DNA from: Pseudomonas sp. URMO17WK12:I11
Lineage (GTDB): Bacteria > Pseudomonadota > Gammaproteobacteria > Pseudomonadales > Pseudomonadaceae
Direction of reading: 5' to 3'
Assembly: GCF_007677725.1 (NCBI RefSeq)
Contig: NZ_VEDF01000015.1
Span: forward strand, 47,087-111,086
DNA length: 64,000 nt
Both the position numbers and the translations under genes were made by a program. Position 1 is the first letter of the stretch, and each line of letters begins with the position of its first letter. This document shows, piece by piece, positions 9,771 to 18,944 of the stretch. The notes under the pieces were generated by a model. It was not told the DNA's origin, ran no database searches, and saw nothing but the letters and a program-made list of their open reading frames with translations.

Positions 9771-10531
9771 GCGTCGATTTCACTGTGGTGATTCCGGCCC
9801 GACTGCGCTCCACGCGTCTGCCGGGCAAGCCGCTATTGGCCATCGCTGGCAAGCCCATGATCCAACATGTGTGGGAGCAGGCCCGCAAGAGCGGTGCCAG
9901 CCGTGTGGTCATCGCCACCGATGACGCCAGCATCGTCGAGGCCTGCCAAGCATTTGGGGCCGAGGTGCTGATGACCCGTGCAGATCACGAGTCAGGCACC
10001 GACCGCCTGGCTGAAGTCGCGGCGCACCTGGGCCTGCCGGTCGAGGCCATCATCGTCAACGTGCAAGGTGACGAGCCGTTGATCCCGCCGGTGATCATCG
10101 ATCAGGTAGCGGCCAACCTTGCCGCCCACCCGCAGGCCAGCATCGCTACCCTCGCCGAGCCGATCGAGCAACCGCAGACCGTGTTCAACCCCAACGCGGT
10201 GAAGGTAGTCAGTGACAAGAATGGCCTGGCCTTGAGCTTCAGTCGCGCGCCCTTGCCTTGGGCGCGCGATGCCTTCGCCACTAATCGCGACGTGCTGCCG
10301 CAAGGCGTACCGTACCGTCGTCACATCGGCATGTATGCCTACCGTGTCGGCTTCCTCCAGGACTTCGTCAGCTGGGGCCCATGCTGGCTCGAGCAAGCCG
10401 AGGCGCTGGAGCAGCTGCGGGCCTTGTGGCATGGCGTGCGGATCCATGTCGAGGACGCGATCGAGGCGCCGGCAGTCGGTGTCGACACCCCTGAAGACCT
10501 GGAGCGCGTTCGGCGCTTGCTGGAGGCCTGA
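9767..10531 (+). CDS. kdsB: 3-deoxy-manno-octulosonate cytidylyltransferase KdsB
   Basis: Activates KDO with CTP to give CMP-KDO for the inner core of lipopolysaccharide. The protein has 254 residues. The nucleotidyltransferase signature IPARLRSTRLPGKPL lies near residues 8-22, and the sugar-binding region includes QGDEPLIPP near residue 100. It overlaps both neighbours by one to four bases, within an operon from lpxK to murB. Confidence 0.96.
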   Translation: MSVDFTVVIPARLRSTRLPGKPLLAIAGKPMIQHVWEQARKSGASRVVIATDDASIVEACQAFGAEVLMTRADHESGTDRLAEVAAHLGLPVEAIIVNVQGDEPLIPPVIIDQVAANLAAHPQASIATLAEPIEQPQTVFNPNAVKVVSDKNGLALSFSRAPLPWARDAFATNRDVLPQGVPYRRHIGMYAYRVGFLQDFVSWGPCWLEQAEALEQLRALWHGVRIHVEDAIEAPAVGVDTPEDLERVRRLLEA

Positions 10532-10995
10532 TGCGCATTCTGTTCGTCTGCCTGGGTAATATCTGCCGCTCGCCGACCGCCGAAGCGGTGCTGCGTCATC
10601 AGCTGCAAGCTGCCGGCCTGGCTGATCACGTGCAGGTAGCCTCTGCCGGCACCGGTGACTGGCATGTCGGCAAAGCGCCCGACAGCCGTACCTGCAAGGC
10701 GGCGCTGGCGCGCGGCTACGATCTGTCGCAGCAGCGCGCCCAGCAGGTCAAAGCCGCGCATTTTGCCGAGTACGACCTGATCCTGGCGATGGATGAGAGC
10801 AACCTCAGTCATCTGCGCAGTTTGCGCCCACACGCTGCTGCAGGCGAGCTGGACCTGTTCCTGCGCCGCTTTGGCGCGGCAGTGGACGAAGTGCCCGACC
10901 CTTACTACGGTGGCAGCGAGGGCTTCGAGCAAGTCCTTGACCTGATCGAGGCGGCCTGCCGTGAGCTGGTCGTGGAAATCAAGGGGCGACTATGA
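10531..10995 (+). CDS. Low-molecular-weight protein-tyrosine phosphatase
   Basis: A 154-residue cytoplasmic phosphatase. The catalytic P-loop CLGNICRS starts at Cys8 and the general-acid motif DPYYGG lies near residue 127, so the enzyme looks active. In other bacteria such enzymes often act on polysaccharide tyrosine kinases, but no such kinase is present here. It overlaps kdsB by one base and murB by four. Confidence 0.92.
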   Translation: MRILFVCLGNICRSPTAEAVLRHQLQAAGLADHVQVASAGTGDWHVGKAPDSRTCKAALARGYDLSQQRAQQVKAAHFAEYDLILAMDESNLSHLRSLRPHAAAGELDLFLRRFGAAVDEVPDPYYGGSEGFEQVLDLIEAACRELVVEIKGRL

Positions 10996-12011
10996 CGGCG
11001 GCTTGGCAGGAGCAGGTCTCGCTCAAGCCCTTCAATACCTTCGGTATCGACGTCAACGCCCGCTACCTGGCCCAGCCCAGCAACGATCAACAAGTGCGCG
11101 AGGCCCTGGCCGAGGCGCAACAGCGTGGGTTGGCAGTCCTGGTGATCGGTGGCGGCAGCAACCTGCTGTTGACCCGTGACATCGACGCATTGGTGCTGCA
11201 CATGGCCAGTCGTGGCCGACGAGTGCTCAGCGATGATGGCGAGCAGGTGGTGGTCGAGGCCGAGGCCGGCGAGGCCTGGCATCCGTTCGTGCAATGGACG
11301 TTGGCCCAGGGCTTCTGCGGCCTTGAGAATCTCAGCCTGATTCCGGGCACGGTCGGCGCCGCGCCCATGCAGAATGTCGGCGCCTATGGCGTCGAGATCA
11401 AGGACATCTTCGCCGGCCTCACTGCGCTTGACCGCCAGACGGGTGAGCTGCGCGATTTCGATCTGCAGGCCTGTGCTTTTGGCTACCGCGATAGCGTTTT
11501 CAAGCGTAATCCGGGGCGCTGGTTGATCCTGCGCGTGCGCTTTGCCTTGAGTCATACGCTGCGAGCACACCTGGATTACGGTCCGGTGCGTCAGCGCCTG
11601 ACGGAGCAGGGAGTTGATGAGCCGAGCGCCCAGGCGATCAGCGATGCCATTTGCAGTATCCGCCGCGAAAAACTGCCAGACCCTGCCGAGCTTGGCAATG
11701 CCGGGAGTTTCTTCAAGAACCCGGTGGTGTCGGCTGAATGCGCAGAGCAGATTCGCAGCCAGCATCCGGGCCTTGTGGCCTATCCGCAGGCACAGGGCCA
11801 AGTCAAGCTCGCGGCGGGCTGGCTGATCGAGCAAGCGGGCTGGAAGGGTTATCGCGAGGGCGATGCTGGGGTGCATCGTTTGCAATCGTTGGTGCTGGTC
11901 AATTATGGCCAGGCGAGCGGGGCGCAGATGCACGCGCTGGCGCTGAAAATCCAGGCTGACGTGCAGCGACGTTTTGGCGTTGAGTTGGAGATGGAGCCTA
12001 ACCTCTACTGA
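10992..12011 (+). CDS. murB: UDP-N-acetylmuramate dehydrogenase MurB
   Basis: FAD enzyme that reduces UDP-GlcNAc-enolpyruvate to UDP-MurNAc in peptidoglycan synthesis. It has 339 residues, the length of the type I (E. coli-like) enzymes. The FAD-binding GGGSN motif lies near residue 54, the YRDSVFK motif near 164, and the catalytic Ser region GSFFKNP near 237. It is last in its operon and is followed by a strong terminator shared with rne. Confidence 0.96.
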   Translation: MTAAWQEQVSLKPFNTFGIDVNARYLAQPSNDQQVREALAEAQQRGLAVLVIGGGSNLLLTRDIDALVLHMASRGRRVLSDDGEQVVVEAEAGEAWHPFVQWTLAQGFCGLENLSLIPGTVGAAPMQNVGAYGVEIKDIFAGLTALDRQTGELRDFDLQACAFGYRDSVFKRNPGRWLILRVRFALSHTLRAHLDYGPVRQRLTEQGVDEPSAQAISDAICSIRREKLPDPAELGNAGSFFKNPVVSAECAEQIRSQHPGLVAYPQAQGQVKLAAGWLIEQAGWKGYREGDAGVHRLQSLVLVNYGQASGAQMHALALKIQADVQRRFGVELEMEPNLY

Positions 12012-12070
12012 GTGTCTGGCCCGACATTGCACTGTAGTGTGGCCGCTTGTCTCTTGATACGCAGCCAATA

Positions 12071-12104
12071 AAAAGCCCCGCCAGTTCGCACTGGCGGGGC
12101 TTTT
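12071..12104. terminator. Bidirectional terminator between murB and rne
   Basis: A 10-bp perfect G+C-rich stem (GCCCCGCCAG / CTGGCGGGGC) with a six-base loop, preceded by AAAA and followed by TTTT. It therefore works for both the rightward murB transcript and the leftward rne transcript. Confidence 0.93.
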
Positions 12105-12120
12105 CATTCAGGCCTGGCTA

Positions 12121-15100
12121 TCAACCGTGCTGAGGCTTTTGCTCATCGGCGGTTTCCAGCACTGGCTCGGCAGCGGCTTGGGCGGCTTTGGCGGCCGCTT
12201 CGGCTTCCCGCTTGCGACGGCGCACTTCACGCGGATCGTTCGGCGCACGGCCATTGGGCAGCATGACAGTGGCGGCTTCGGCGGTTTCGACTACCGCCGG
12301 CGCCGGGGTTGGCTCAGCGATCACCGGGGCCGATTCGATAGCGACCGGTGCAGGTTCTGCGGTTGCCTCTGGCTGATGGTCGGCCGCAGGTTGCGATGCC
12401 TCGAAAGTCGGCGCTTGCTCAGCGGCTGCCTGTGGCTTTTCCGCTTCACCCGCCTCGACCACCGCAGCTTCTGCGACTGCAACCTGCTCATCGGCAGGCG
12501 CTTGAAGGGCCGGTACTTCAAGCGGCGCCGGGGTGGCGACTTCAGGCTCGGCAGCGACTGGCGCTTGGTCGGCAGCCGGCTGCGGCACGACTTCTACGAC
12601 AGGCTTTTCATTGGCTTCGACGGCAGCGACCGGCTCGCTGACTGGCTGCTCGACCACTGGCGCGATGACGAACTCCTCGGTCTGGGCGACGACTTCGGTA
12701 CGCTCGGCTGGCTGGGCAACCTCGCTGTCCTCGGTAGTGACCGCGACAGCGCTGGCGCGTTCGGCCTGCTGGTTGGCCTGGGCTTCGGCATCGGCGCTGA
12801 TGTTGCTGCTCGCAACAGCGGCGGTGACCGCAAGACCTGCAGCGAGCTCTGCGCCAAGCTCTGTAGCCTGGTGCTGCTGCGCGGACTCCTCGTTGCCTTC
12901 TTCCTCGCTGCCTTCGATCAGATCACCGTTGGCATTGCGCTGGCGCTCACGACGATTGCTGCGACGACGCTGGCCACGCGAGCGGCGACGCGGACGCTCG
13001 CCATCGGCGCCTTCGAGCTCCTCCTGCAGCGCTTCTTCGTTCGGCAGTTGTTCCTCAGCAAGCTCGGCAGCCTGTTCGGCAACCTGCTCGGCTGGGCGTG
13101 GCTGGCGCTCGTCGCGCGCTGGGCGAGGCTGACGCTCTTCGCGAGGCGTACGCTCTTCACGCGGAGCACGTTCTTCACGCGGGGCACGTTCCTCACGCGC
13201 TTCACGCGGGGCACGTTCTTCACGCGGCGCGCGCTCTTCACGGGGTGCACGTTCTTCACGCGTTTCACGCGGGGCACGTTCTTCACGCGGGGCACGTTCT
13301 TCGCGTGGTGCGCGCTCTTCACGGGCTACGCGTTCTTCGCGCGGCTGACGCTCCTCACGCTCGGTAGGGGTGACGTCCAGCGGCTCGCGCAGCTCACGTA
13401 CACGCTCTTCGCCACGGTTGCCGCGACGGTCTTCGCGCGGCTGGCGTGGCGCACGCTCTTCCCGCGGGGCACGCTCTTCACGAGGGGCGCGTTCTTCGCG
13501 AGGCGCACGTTCTTCGCGTGGTTGGCGCTCTTCACGCGGGGCGCGCTCGGCGCGGTCTTCACGTGGCTTGCGCTCTTCATCGCGGCGGCCGTTGCGGTTG
13601 CGGCTTTGCTGGCGACCGTTGCGACGCTCTTCGTTGCGCTGTGGACGTTCGGCTGCTGGCTTCTCGGCAGCGGCGACCACGGGTGCAGCAGGTTCTTCCT
13701 TGCCGGCGAACAGGCTGACCAGCGACTTCACCAGGCCCTTGAACAGGCTTGGCTCAGGGGCGCTTGGTGCCGGCGCAGGCGCTGCAGCCGGCTGCGCTTC
13801 TTCGTTCGAGGTCGGGACCGGGGCGTTGGCCCGAGCCGGTGCCGTCTTCACCGCAGCCTCCTGGCGAACCAGGGTGCGGGTAGCGGTTGGCTGCGGGGCT
13901 TCTTCGGCCTCGGAGGCGGCGATTTCGTAGCTGGACTGGTTGTTCAGCACTTCCGGATTGTCGTCGCGCAGGCGCTGGACTTCGAAGTGCGGGGTTTCCA
14001 GGTGGTCGTTCGGCAGGATGATGATGCGGGCGCGGGTGCGCAGTTCGATCTTGGTGATCGAGTTGCGCTTCTCGTTGAGCAGGAACGCGGCAACCGGAAT
14101 CGGCACCTGGGCGCGAACTTCGGCGGTGCGGTCCTTCAGCGCTTCTTCTTCGATCAGGCGCAGGATCGCCAGCGACAGCGATTCGACGTCACGGATGATG
14201 CCGGTGCCGGAGCAGCGCGGGCAGACGATGCCGCTGCTTTCGCCCAGCGAAGGACGCAGGCGCTGACGCGACATTTCCAGCAGGCCGAAGCGCGAAATGC
14301 GGCCAACTTGAACGCGGGCGCGGTCGGCTTCCAGGCATTCGCGGACACGTTCTTCCACGGCGCGCTGGTTCTTCGCCGGGGTCATGTCGATGAAGTCGAT
14401 GACGATCAGGCCGCCAATGTCACGCAGGCGCAACTGGCGGGCGATTTCTTCGGCCGCTTCCAGGTTGGTCTGCAGTGCGGTTTCCTCGATGTCGCTGCCT
14501 TTGGTGGCGCGCGCCGAGTTGATGTCGATGGAAACCAGCGCCTCGGTCGGGTCGATCACGATCGAGCCGCCCGACGGCAGGTCGACCACGCGCTGGAAGG
14601 CGGTTTCGATCTGGCTTTCGATCTGGAAGCGGTTGAACAGCGGTACGCTGTCTTCGTACAGCTTGACCTTGCTGGCGTACTGCGGCATCACCTGGCGGAT
14701 GAACGTCAGGGCTTCTTCCTGGGCATCGATGCTGTCGATCAGCACTTCGCCGATGTCCTGGCGCAGGTAGTCGCGGATGGCGCGGATGATGACGTTGCTT
14801 TCCTGGTAGATCAGGAAAGGCGCGGCGCGATCCTGGGACGCTTCCTTGATGGCGGTCCACAGTTGCAGCAGGTAGTCGAGGTCCCACTGCATTTCTTCGC
14901 TGCTGCGGCCCAGGCCTGCAGTGCGCACGATCAGGCCCATGTCGCCTGGAACGGTGAGGCCGTTCAGCGCTTCGCGCAGTTCGTTGCGTTCTTCGCCTTC
15001 GATGCGGCGGGAAATGCCACCGGCACGCGGGTTGTTGGGCATCAGCACCAGGTAGCGGCCAGCCAGGCTGATGAAGGTGGTCAGGGCCGCGCCTTTGTTG

Positions 15101-15423
15101 CCGCGCTCTTCCTTCTCGACCTGGACGATGACTTCCTGGCCTTCGCTCAGGACTTCCTTGATGTTGACCCGGCCTTCAGGGGCTTTCTTGAAGTATTCGC
15201 GGGAGATTTCCTTCAGCGGCAGAAAGCCGTGACGTTCGGAGCCGAAGTCGACGAAGGCGGCTTCGAGGCTGGGCTCGATCCGGGTGATCTTGCCTTTGTA
15301 GATGTTGGCCTTTTTCTGCTCACGCGCGCCGGACTCGATGTCCAGATCGTAGAGACGTTGGCCGTCCACCAGGGCTACACGCAACTCTTCGGGTTGAGTT
15401 GCGTTAATCAGCATTCTTTTCAT
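12121..15423 (-). CDS. rne: Ribonuclease E
   Basis: The central endoribonuclease of mRNA decay and rRNA/tRNA processing, scaffold of the RNA degradosome. It has 1100 residues. The catalytic half has the S1 domain (about 35-120), metal-binding Asp300 and Asp343, and the zinc-link CPRC (401-404). The C-terminal half is disordered. It includes a long degenerate repeat of Arg-Glu-Glu-Arg with Ala-Pro (about residues 620-770), then an acidic, Ala/Pro/Val-rich tail. The start at 15423 gives the family N-terminus MKRMLINATQ; the longer frame to 15471 runs into the leader. Divergent from rluC. Confidence 0.96.
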   Translation of the reverse strand: MKRMLINATQPEELRVALVDGQRLYDLDIESGAREQKKANIYKGKITRIEPSLEAAFVDFGSERHGFLPLKEISREYFKKAPEGRVNIKEVLSEGQEVIVQVEKEERGNKGAALTTFISLAGRYLVLMPNNPRAGGISRRIEGEERNELREALNGLTVPGDMGLIVRTAGLGRSSEEMQWDLDYLLQLWTAIKEASQDRAAPFLIYQESNVIIRAIRDYLRQDIGEVLIDSIDAQEEALTFIRQVMPQYASKVKLYEDSVPLFNRFQIESQIETAFQRVVDLPSGGSIVIDPTEALVSIDINSARATKGSDIEETALQTNLEAAEEIARQLRLRDIGGLIVIDFIDMTPAKNQRAVEERVRECLEADRARVQVGRISRFGLLEMSRQRLRPSLGESSGIVCPRCSGTGIIRDVESLSLAILRLIEEEALKDRTAEVRAQVPIPVAAFLLNEKRNSITKIELRTRARIIILPNDHLETPHFEVQRLRDDNPEVLNNQSSYEIAASEAEEAPQPTATRTLVRQEAAVKTAPARANAPVPTSNEEAQPAAAPAPAPSAPEPSLFKGLVKSLVSLFAGKEEPAAPVVAAAEKPAAERPQRNEERRNGRQQSRNRNGRRDEERKPREDRAERAPREERQPREERAPREERAPREERAPREERAPRQPREDRRGNRGEERVRELREPLDVTPTEREERQPREERVAREERAPREERAPREERAPRETREERAPREERAPREERAPREAREERAPREERAPREERTPREERQPRPARDERQPRPAEQVAEQAAELAEEQLPNEEALQEELEGADGERPRRRSRGQRRRSNRRERQRNANGDLIEGSEEEGNEESAQQHQATELGAELAAGLAVTAAVASSNISADAEAQANQQAERASAVAVTTEDSEVAQPAERTEVVAQTEEFVIAPVVEQPVSEPVAAVEANEKPVVEVVPQPAADQAPVAAEPEVATPAPLEVPALQAPADEQVAVAEAAVVEAGEAEKPQAAAEQAPTFEASQPAADHQPEATAEPAPVAIESAPVIAEPTPAPAVVETAEAATVMLPNGRAPNDPREVRRRKREAEAAAKAAQAAAEPVLETADEQKPQHG
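13110..13580 (-). repeat. In-frame tandem repeat within rne
   Basis: A degenerate repeat of 15-18 bases inside the rne coding sequence, encoding about 20 units of REERAP and close variants (TREERAP, RQPRE). Unit length is always a multiple of three, so changes in copy number keep the frame. The repeat lies in the arginine-rich RNA-binding part of the C-terminal scaffold. Confidence 0.85.
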
Positions 15424-15800
15424 GTTGTACCGTCGGTTTCCGGGCTGCCGGAAACGGCGTGCGGCACACACGACTTCTCATGGTCGGTGCCAAGGTGCGC
15501 AAAGGGTAGCCGGGGCCACCCCCGTGTCGAGCGACGTTCGGCACCAGCCGGTTGCCCAGCCTGCCGTTGTCGCGACGACGCGTCCTGTTTGCTGCGGTGC
15601 CTACCAGGCCCCGGTGGCTTCGAATGGGTATCCGAATCAACCAAGCGGGCCTGGTGCACTCAGTCAGGAGGAGGAATCAACCGTCAGCCGTGGACGCCCG
15701 GGGGCATCTGTTCAGGACCTTATCCGCTCGCCGGCATGTTAATGGGCCGGTGGCCGGACGCGGTGCTACACGGTCCGAGGGCTGTGCATCTCCACCCTGC
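15424..15800 (-). promoter_or_regulatory. Probable structured 5' leader of rne
   Basis: No gene is supported in the roughly 800 bases between the rne and rluC starts, and the part next to rne is probably its leader. A perfect 8-bp hairpin (GTTTCCGG / CCGGAAAC, loop of four) lies at 15436-15455, twelve bases upstream of the rne start. RNase E genes commonly autoregulate through leader structures, and an rne-II leader motif has been proposed for Pseudomonas. Matching this leader to rne-II, and its left limit, are inferred. Confidence 0.5.
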
Positions 15801-16222
15801 ACGTATCCCTGATAATTCGGGTGCTGCCGCGCGCTGAATCCGCAACGGGTTGCATTTTTCGCCAGCTCCGATTCCAGAGCTGACGCCATTACATGTCCAA
15901 GGCAGGTATTTCCGAAGTATTCGCCGGGCGGTGCCGGAAGCGACGGGGCGGGCAGAGGTGCAGCGAAAAGAATCGGGAAGCAGGTGAACAACCACACTTG
16001 TCGTTTTTTTTCGGTCTTCTCTACACAGCGCTGGTGGCGATTCCAGGCAATTCGGTAAACTGGCGAAAACCCCGTAGGACGGCCTCGCGTCCTGCAGAAT
16101 TGCGTAGGTCAGGAACCGGCCAAGGGCCTGGTTTCACTGGCCTGCCGCTTATGGCGGCGTTCGCGACTATAGCAGTAATGATTAAGTGCTTCAATTCCAT
16201 AAAAAATTGTTATGATCCCGCC
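15801..16222. other. Rest of the rne-rluC divergent intergenic region
   Basis: No convincing gene lies here. The frame open from 15893 towards rluC has no family similarity before residue 111. A TATGAT hexamer at 16211-16216 could be a -10 box for rluC, which would put its transcript start at or next to the ATG. I see no good -35 match. Confidence 0.5.
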
Positions 16223-17179
16223 ATGACGACCAATACCCCTCCGACTTCCGGCGTTCAGCTGATCGAAGTCGCGCCGGAGCTTGCCGGCCAACGCATCGAT
16301 AATTTCCTCATCACGGCGCTCAAGGGCGTGCCCAAGACTTTGGTGTACCGCATCCTGCGCAAGGGTGAAGTGCGGGTCAACAAGGGCCGCATCAAACCTG
16401 AGTACAAGCTGCAGGCCGGCGACATCGTGCGGGTGCCGCCGGTGCGGCTCCCTGAGCGCGACGAGCCGGCCCCGGTGGCCCAGGGCCTGTTGCAGCGCTT
16501 GGAAGCTGCCATCGTCTATGAAGACAAGGCGCTGATCGTGATGAACAAGCCGGCTGGCATTGCCGTCCACGGCGGCAGCGGCCTGAGCTTTGGTGTGATC
16601 GAGGCGCTGCGCCAGTTGCGCCCCGATGCCAAGGAGCTGGAGTTGGTCCACCGCCTGGACCGCGACACCTCCGGGCTGCTGATGATCGCCAAGAAGCGCA
16701 GCATGTTGCGCCACTTGCATGCCGCCTTGCGTGGCGATGGTGTCGACAAGCGTTACATGGCCTTGGTGCGCGGTCACTGGCCGACCGCCAAGAAGCAGGT
16801 CAATGCGCCGCTGCTCAAGAGCAACCTGCGCTCCGGCGAGCGCATGGTCGAAGTCAACGACGAAGGCAAGGAGGCGCTGACGATGTTCCGTGTGCTGCGC
16901 CGCTTTGGCGAGTTCGCCACCATCGTCGAGGCGCGACCGATCACCGGGCGCACCCACCAGATTCGCGTGCACACCTTGCACGCCGGTCACATGATCGCCG
17001 GTGACAGCAAGTACGGCGACGAGGACTTCAGTCGCGAAATTCGCGAGCTGGGCGGCAAGCGCCTGTTCCTGCATGCCTACGCCCTGACCGTGCCGCTGCC
17101 AGACGGCGGCGAGTTGAAAATCGAAGCGCCGGTCGACGACGTCTGGGCCAGGACGGTGGAGCGACTCAGTGCCTCGTGA
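16223..17179 (+). CDS. rluC: 23S rRNA pseudouridine synthase RluC
   Basis: Makes pseudouridines in 23S rRNA (positions 955, 2504 and 2580 in E. coli). It has 318 residues, with an N-terminal S4 RNA-binding domain (about 24-75) and the RluA-type catalytic domain. Catalytic Asp146 lies in HRLDRDTSG. I use ATG 16223, the start that gives the family length; the upstream frame extension is dismissed. The neighbour pair rne/rluC is conserved across gammaproteobacteria. The downstream HAD gene overlaps by 11 bases. Confidence 0.95.
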   Translation: MTTNTPPTSGVQLIEVAPELAGQRIDNFLITALKGVPKTLVYRILRKGEVRVNKGRIKPEYKLQAGDIVRVPPVRLPERDEPAPVAQGLLQRLEAAIVYEDKALIVMNKPAGIAVHGGSGLSFGVIEALRQLRPDAKELELVHRLDRDTSGLLMIAKKRSMLRHLHAALRGDGVDKRYMALVRGHWPTAKKQVNAPLLKSNLRSGERMVEVNDEGKEALTMFRVLRRFGEFATIVEARPITGRTHQIRVHTLHAGHMIAGDSKYGDEDFSREIRELGGKRLFLHAYALTVPLPDGGELKIEAPVDDVWARTVERLSAS

Positions 17180-17834
17180 CTATGAACTGCTGATTTTCGA
17201 TTGGGACGGTACCTTGGCCGACTCCATCGGCCGCATCGTCGAGTCCATGAACGTGGCTGCCGAGCGCGCCGGCGAGTCACCCAGTGATGAGCAGGCGGTC
17301 AAAGGCATCATCGGTCTGTCCCTGGATGAGGCGATCCTGACGCTGTATCCCCATCTCGAGCCGGCGCATGTCGGCAGTTTTCGCCAGCACTATGCAGAGG
17401 TCTACACCACGCTCGACCAGGATCCCTCGCCGCTGTTCGATGGCGTGGTCGAATCGCTCGATGCCTTTCGCGCCCAGGGCTATCGCCTGGCGGTGGCGAC
17501 CGGCAAGGCCCGCCGTGGACTGGATCGCGTGCTGAAGGCCAATGGCTGGGAGCAGTTTTTCGATATTACCCGCGCTGCGGATGAAACCCGTGGCAAACCG
17601 CATCCGTTGATGCTCGAAGAAATCCTCCGCCATTGCCGTGTCGAACCGGCGCAGGCGCTGATGGTCGGAGATTCGGCATTCGATCTGCAAATGGCCAGCA
17701 ACGCCGGGATGCACTCGGTGGCGGTGGGCTATGGCGCCATGCCGCTGCAGGCGCTGGCCGAGTTCGGTCCGCAGGTGTGCATCGATCATTTTTCCCAGCT
17801 GCGCGAGTGGCTGGCTGGTTCCAGGCAGGTCTGA
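17169..17834 (+). CDS. HAD-superfamily hydrolase
   Basis: A 221-residue phosphoglycolate-phosphatase-like HAD hydrolase. Motif I is DWDGT with nucleophile Asp11 and Asp13, and motif IV is VGDSAFD near residue 160. A helical cap domain lies between. Translation starts at GTG 17169, inside the end of rluC. The substrate cannot be read from the sequence. It sits between rluC and sppA, as in other pseudomonads. Confidence 0.88.
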   Translation: MPRDYELLIFDWDGTLADSIGRIVESMNVAAERAGESPSDEQAVKGIIGLSLDEAILTLYPHLEPAHVGSFRQHYAEVYTTLDQDPSPLFDGVVESLDAFRAQGYRLAVATGKARRGLDRVLKANGWEQFFDITRAADETRGKPHPLMLEEILRHCRVEPAQALMVGDSAFDLQMASNAGMHSVAVGYGAMPLQALAEFGPQVCIDHFSQLREWLAGSRQV

Positions 17835-17852
17835 ATCCAAGGTAGGTAAAGC

Positions 17853-18887
17853 ATGGCTGACGAGTGGAAAGAGCCGATAAACGAAACCGAGCAAGAGCGT
17901 CTTGCTCGTGAAGGTCGCCTCGCCGAGGCCGAAGAGGCGCGGGTCGAGCGCAAGAGCTGGCACCTGCTGGAAAAGACCCTCCTGGCCGGTGTGCAGGAGC
18001 AGCGCAGGTCGCGACGCTGGGGGATCTTCTTCAAGCTGCTGACCTTCGTCTACCTGTTCGGTCTGCTGGCGCTGTTTTCACCCTTCATGGACATGGACAA
18101 GGCGGCGTCGCGCTCGGGCAATCACACGGCATTGATCGAGGTGCGCGGGGTGATCGCCGATCAGGAGTCGGCCAGTGCCGACAATCTGGTCAAGAGCTTG
18201 CGTGAGGCGTTCAAGGATGCCAAGACCAAGGCGGTGGTGCTGCGTATCAACAGTCCTGGTGGCAGCCCGGTTCAGGCGGGTTATGTGTATGACGAGATTC
18301 GCCGCCTGCGTGCCGAGCATCCGGATATCAAGTTGTATGCAGTGATTGCCGACCTCGGCGCGTCTGGCGCGTACTACATCGCCAGCGCCGCTGATGAGAT
18401 CTATGCCGACAAAGCCAGTCTGGTGGGTTCGATTGGCGTGACGGCGGCGGGCTACGGGTTTGTCGGTACCATGGACAAGCTGGGCGTCGAGCGCCGTACC
18501 TACACGGCCGGGGAGCACAAGGCGTTTCTGGACCCTTTCTCGCCGGAAAAACCTGAAGAGCGTGCATTCTGGCAGGGCGTGCTGAACAACACGCACCAGC
18601 AGTTCATCGCCATGGTCAAGCAGGGCAGGGGCGATCGTTTGAAGGACAAGGAGCATCCAGAGCTGTTCAGTGGCTTGGTATGGTCGGGTGAGCAGGCCAA
18701 GGCGCTGGGCTTGATCGATGGGCTAGGCAGTGCCAGCTATGTGGCGCGCGAGATCGTCGGGGAGAAGGACCTGGTCGATTACACCGTGCAAGAATCGCCT
18801 TTCGATCGATTTTCCAAGCGTGTAGGTGCCAGTGTGGCTGAGCATCTGGCCCTGTGGATGGGGTTCCAGGGGCCGCAGTTGCGCTGA
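17853..18887 (+). CDS. sppA: Signal peptide peptidase SppA (S49 family)
   Basis: A 344-residue inner-membrane serine protease that degrades leftover signal peptides. A charged, Glu-rich cytoplasmic N-terminus precedes one membrane helix (about 56-78). The catalytic pair is Ser171 (GASGAYY) and Lys187 (ADKASLVGS). It is the short form, with one S49 domain. The start follows AAGGTAGG by several bases. Last gene of the rluC run; a stem-loop follows. Confidence 0.92.
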   Translation: MADEWKEPINETEQERLAREGRLAEAEEARVERKSWHLLEKTLLAGVQEQRRSRRWGIFFKLLTFVYLFGLLALFSPFMDMDKAASRSGNHTALIEVRGVIADQESASADNLVKSLREAFKDAKTKAVVLRINSPGGSPVQAGYVYDEIRRLRAEHPDIKLYAVIADLGASGAYYIASAADEIYADKASLVGSIGVTAAGYGFVGTMDKLGVERRTYTAGEHKAFLDPFSPEKPEERAFWQGVLNNTHQQFIAMVKQGRGDRLKDKEHPELFSGLVWSGEQAKALGLIDGLGSASYVAREIVGEKDLVDYTVQESPFDRFSKRVGASVAEHLALWMGFQGPQLR

Positions 18888-18900
18888 GTTCGCGATGCGT

Positions 18901-18932
18901 GTTGCGGCGCCCGGTGTCACGGGCGCCGCAAC
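18901..18932. terminator. Stem-loop between convergent sppA and maf
   Basis: A perfect 13-bp inverted repeat (GTTGCGGCGCCCG and its complement) with a six-base loop, 13 bases after the sppA stop and just beyond the maf stop. There is no T-run on either side, so its action as an intrinsic terminator is uncertain; it may protect 3' ends. Confidence 0.6.
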
Positions 18933-18944
18933 GCTCGAGCCAGG

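Noticed and set aside
12127..15837. A 1236-codon open frame on the plus strand opposite rne
   Set aside because: It is the antisense shadow of rne in G+C-rich DNA: low-complexity Phe/Arg/Gly-rich product, no family features, and rne is certain on the other strand.
15893..16222. 110-residue N-terminal extension of RluC
   Set aside because: The extension has no RluC similarity and covers the divergent promoter region; the family start is ATG 16223.
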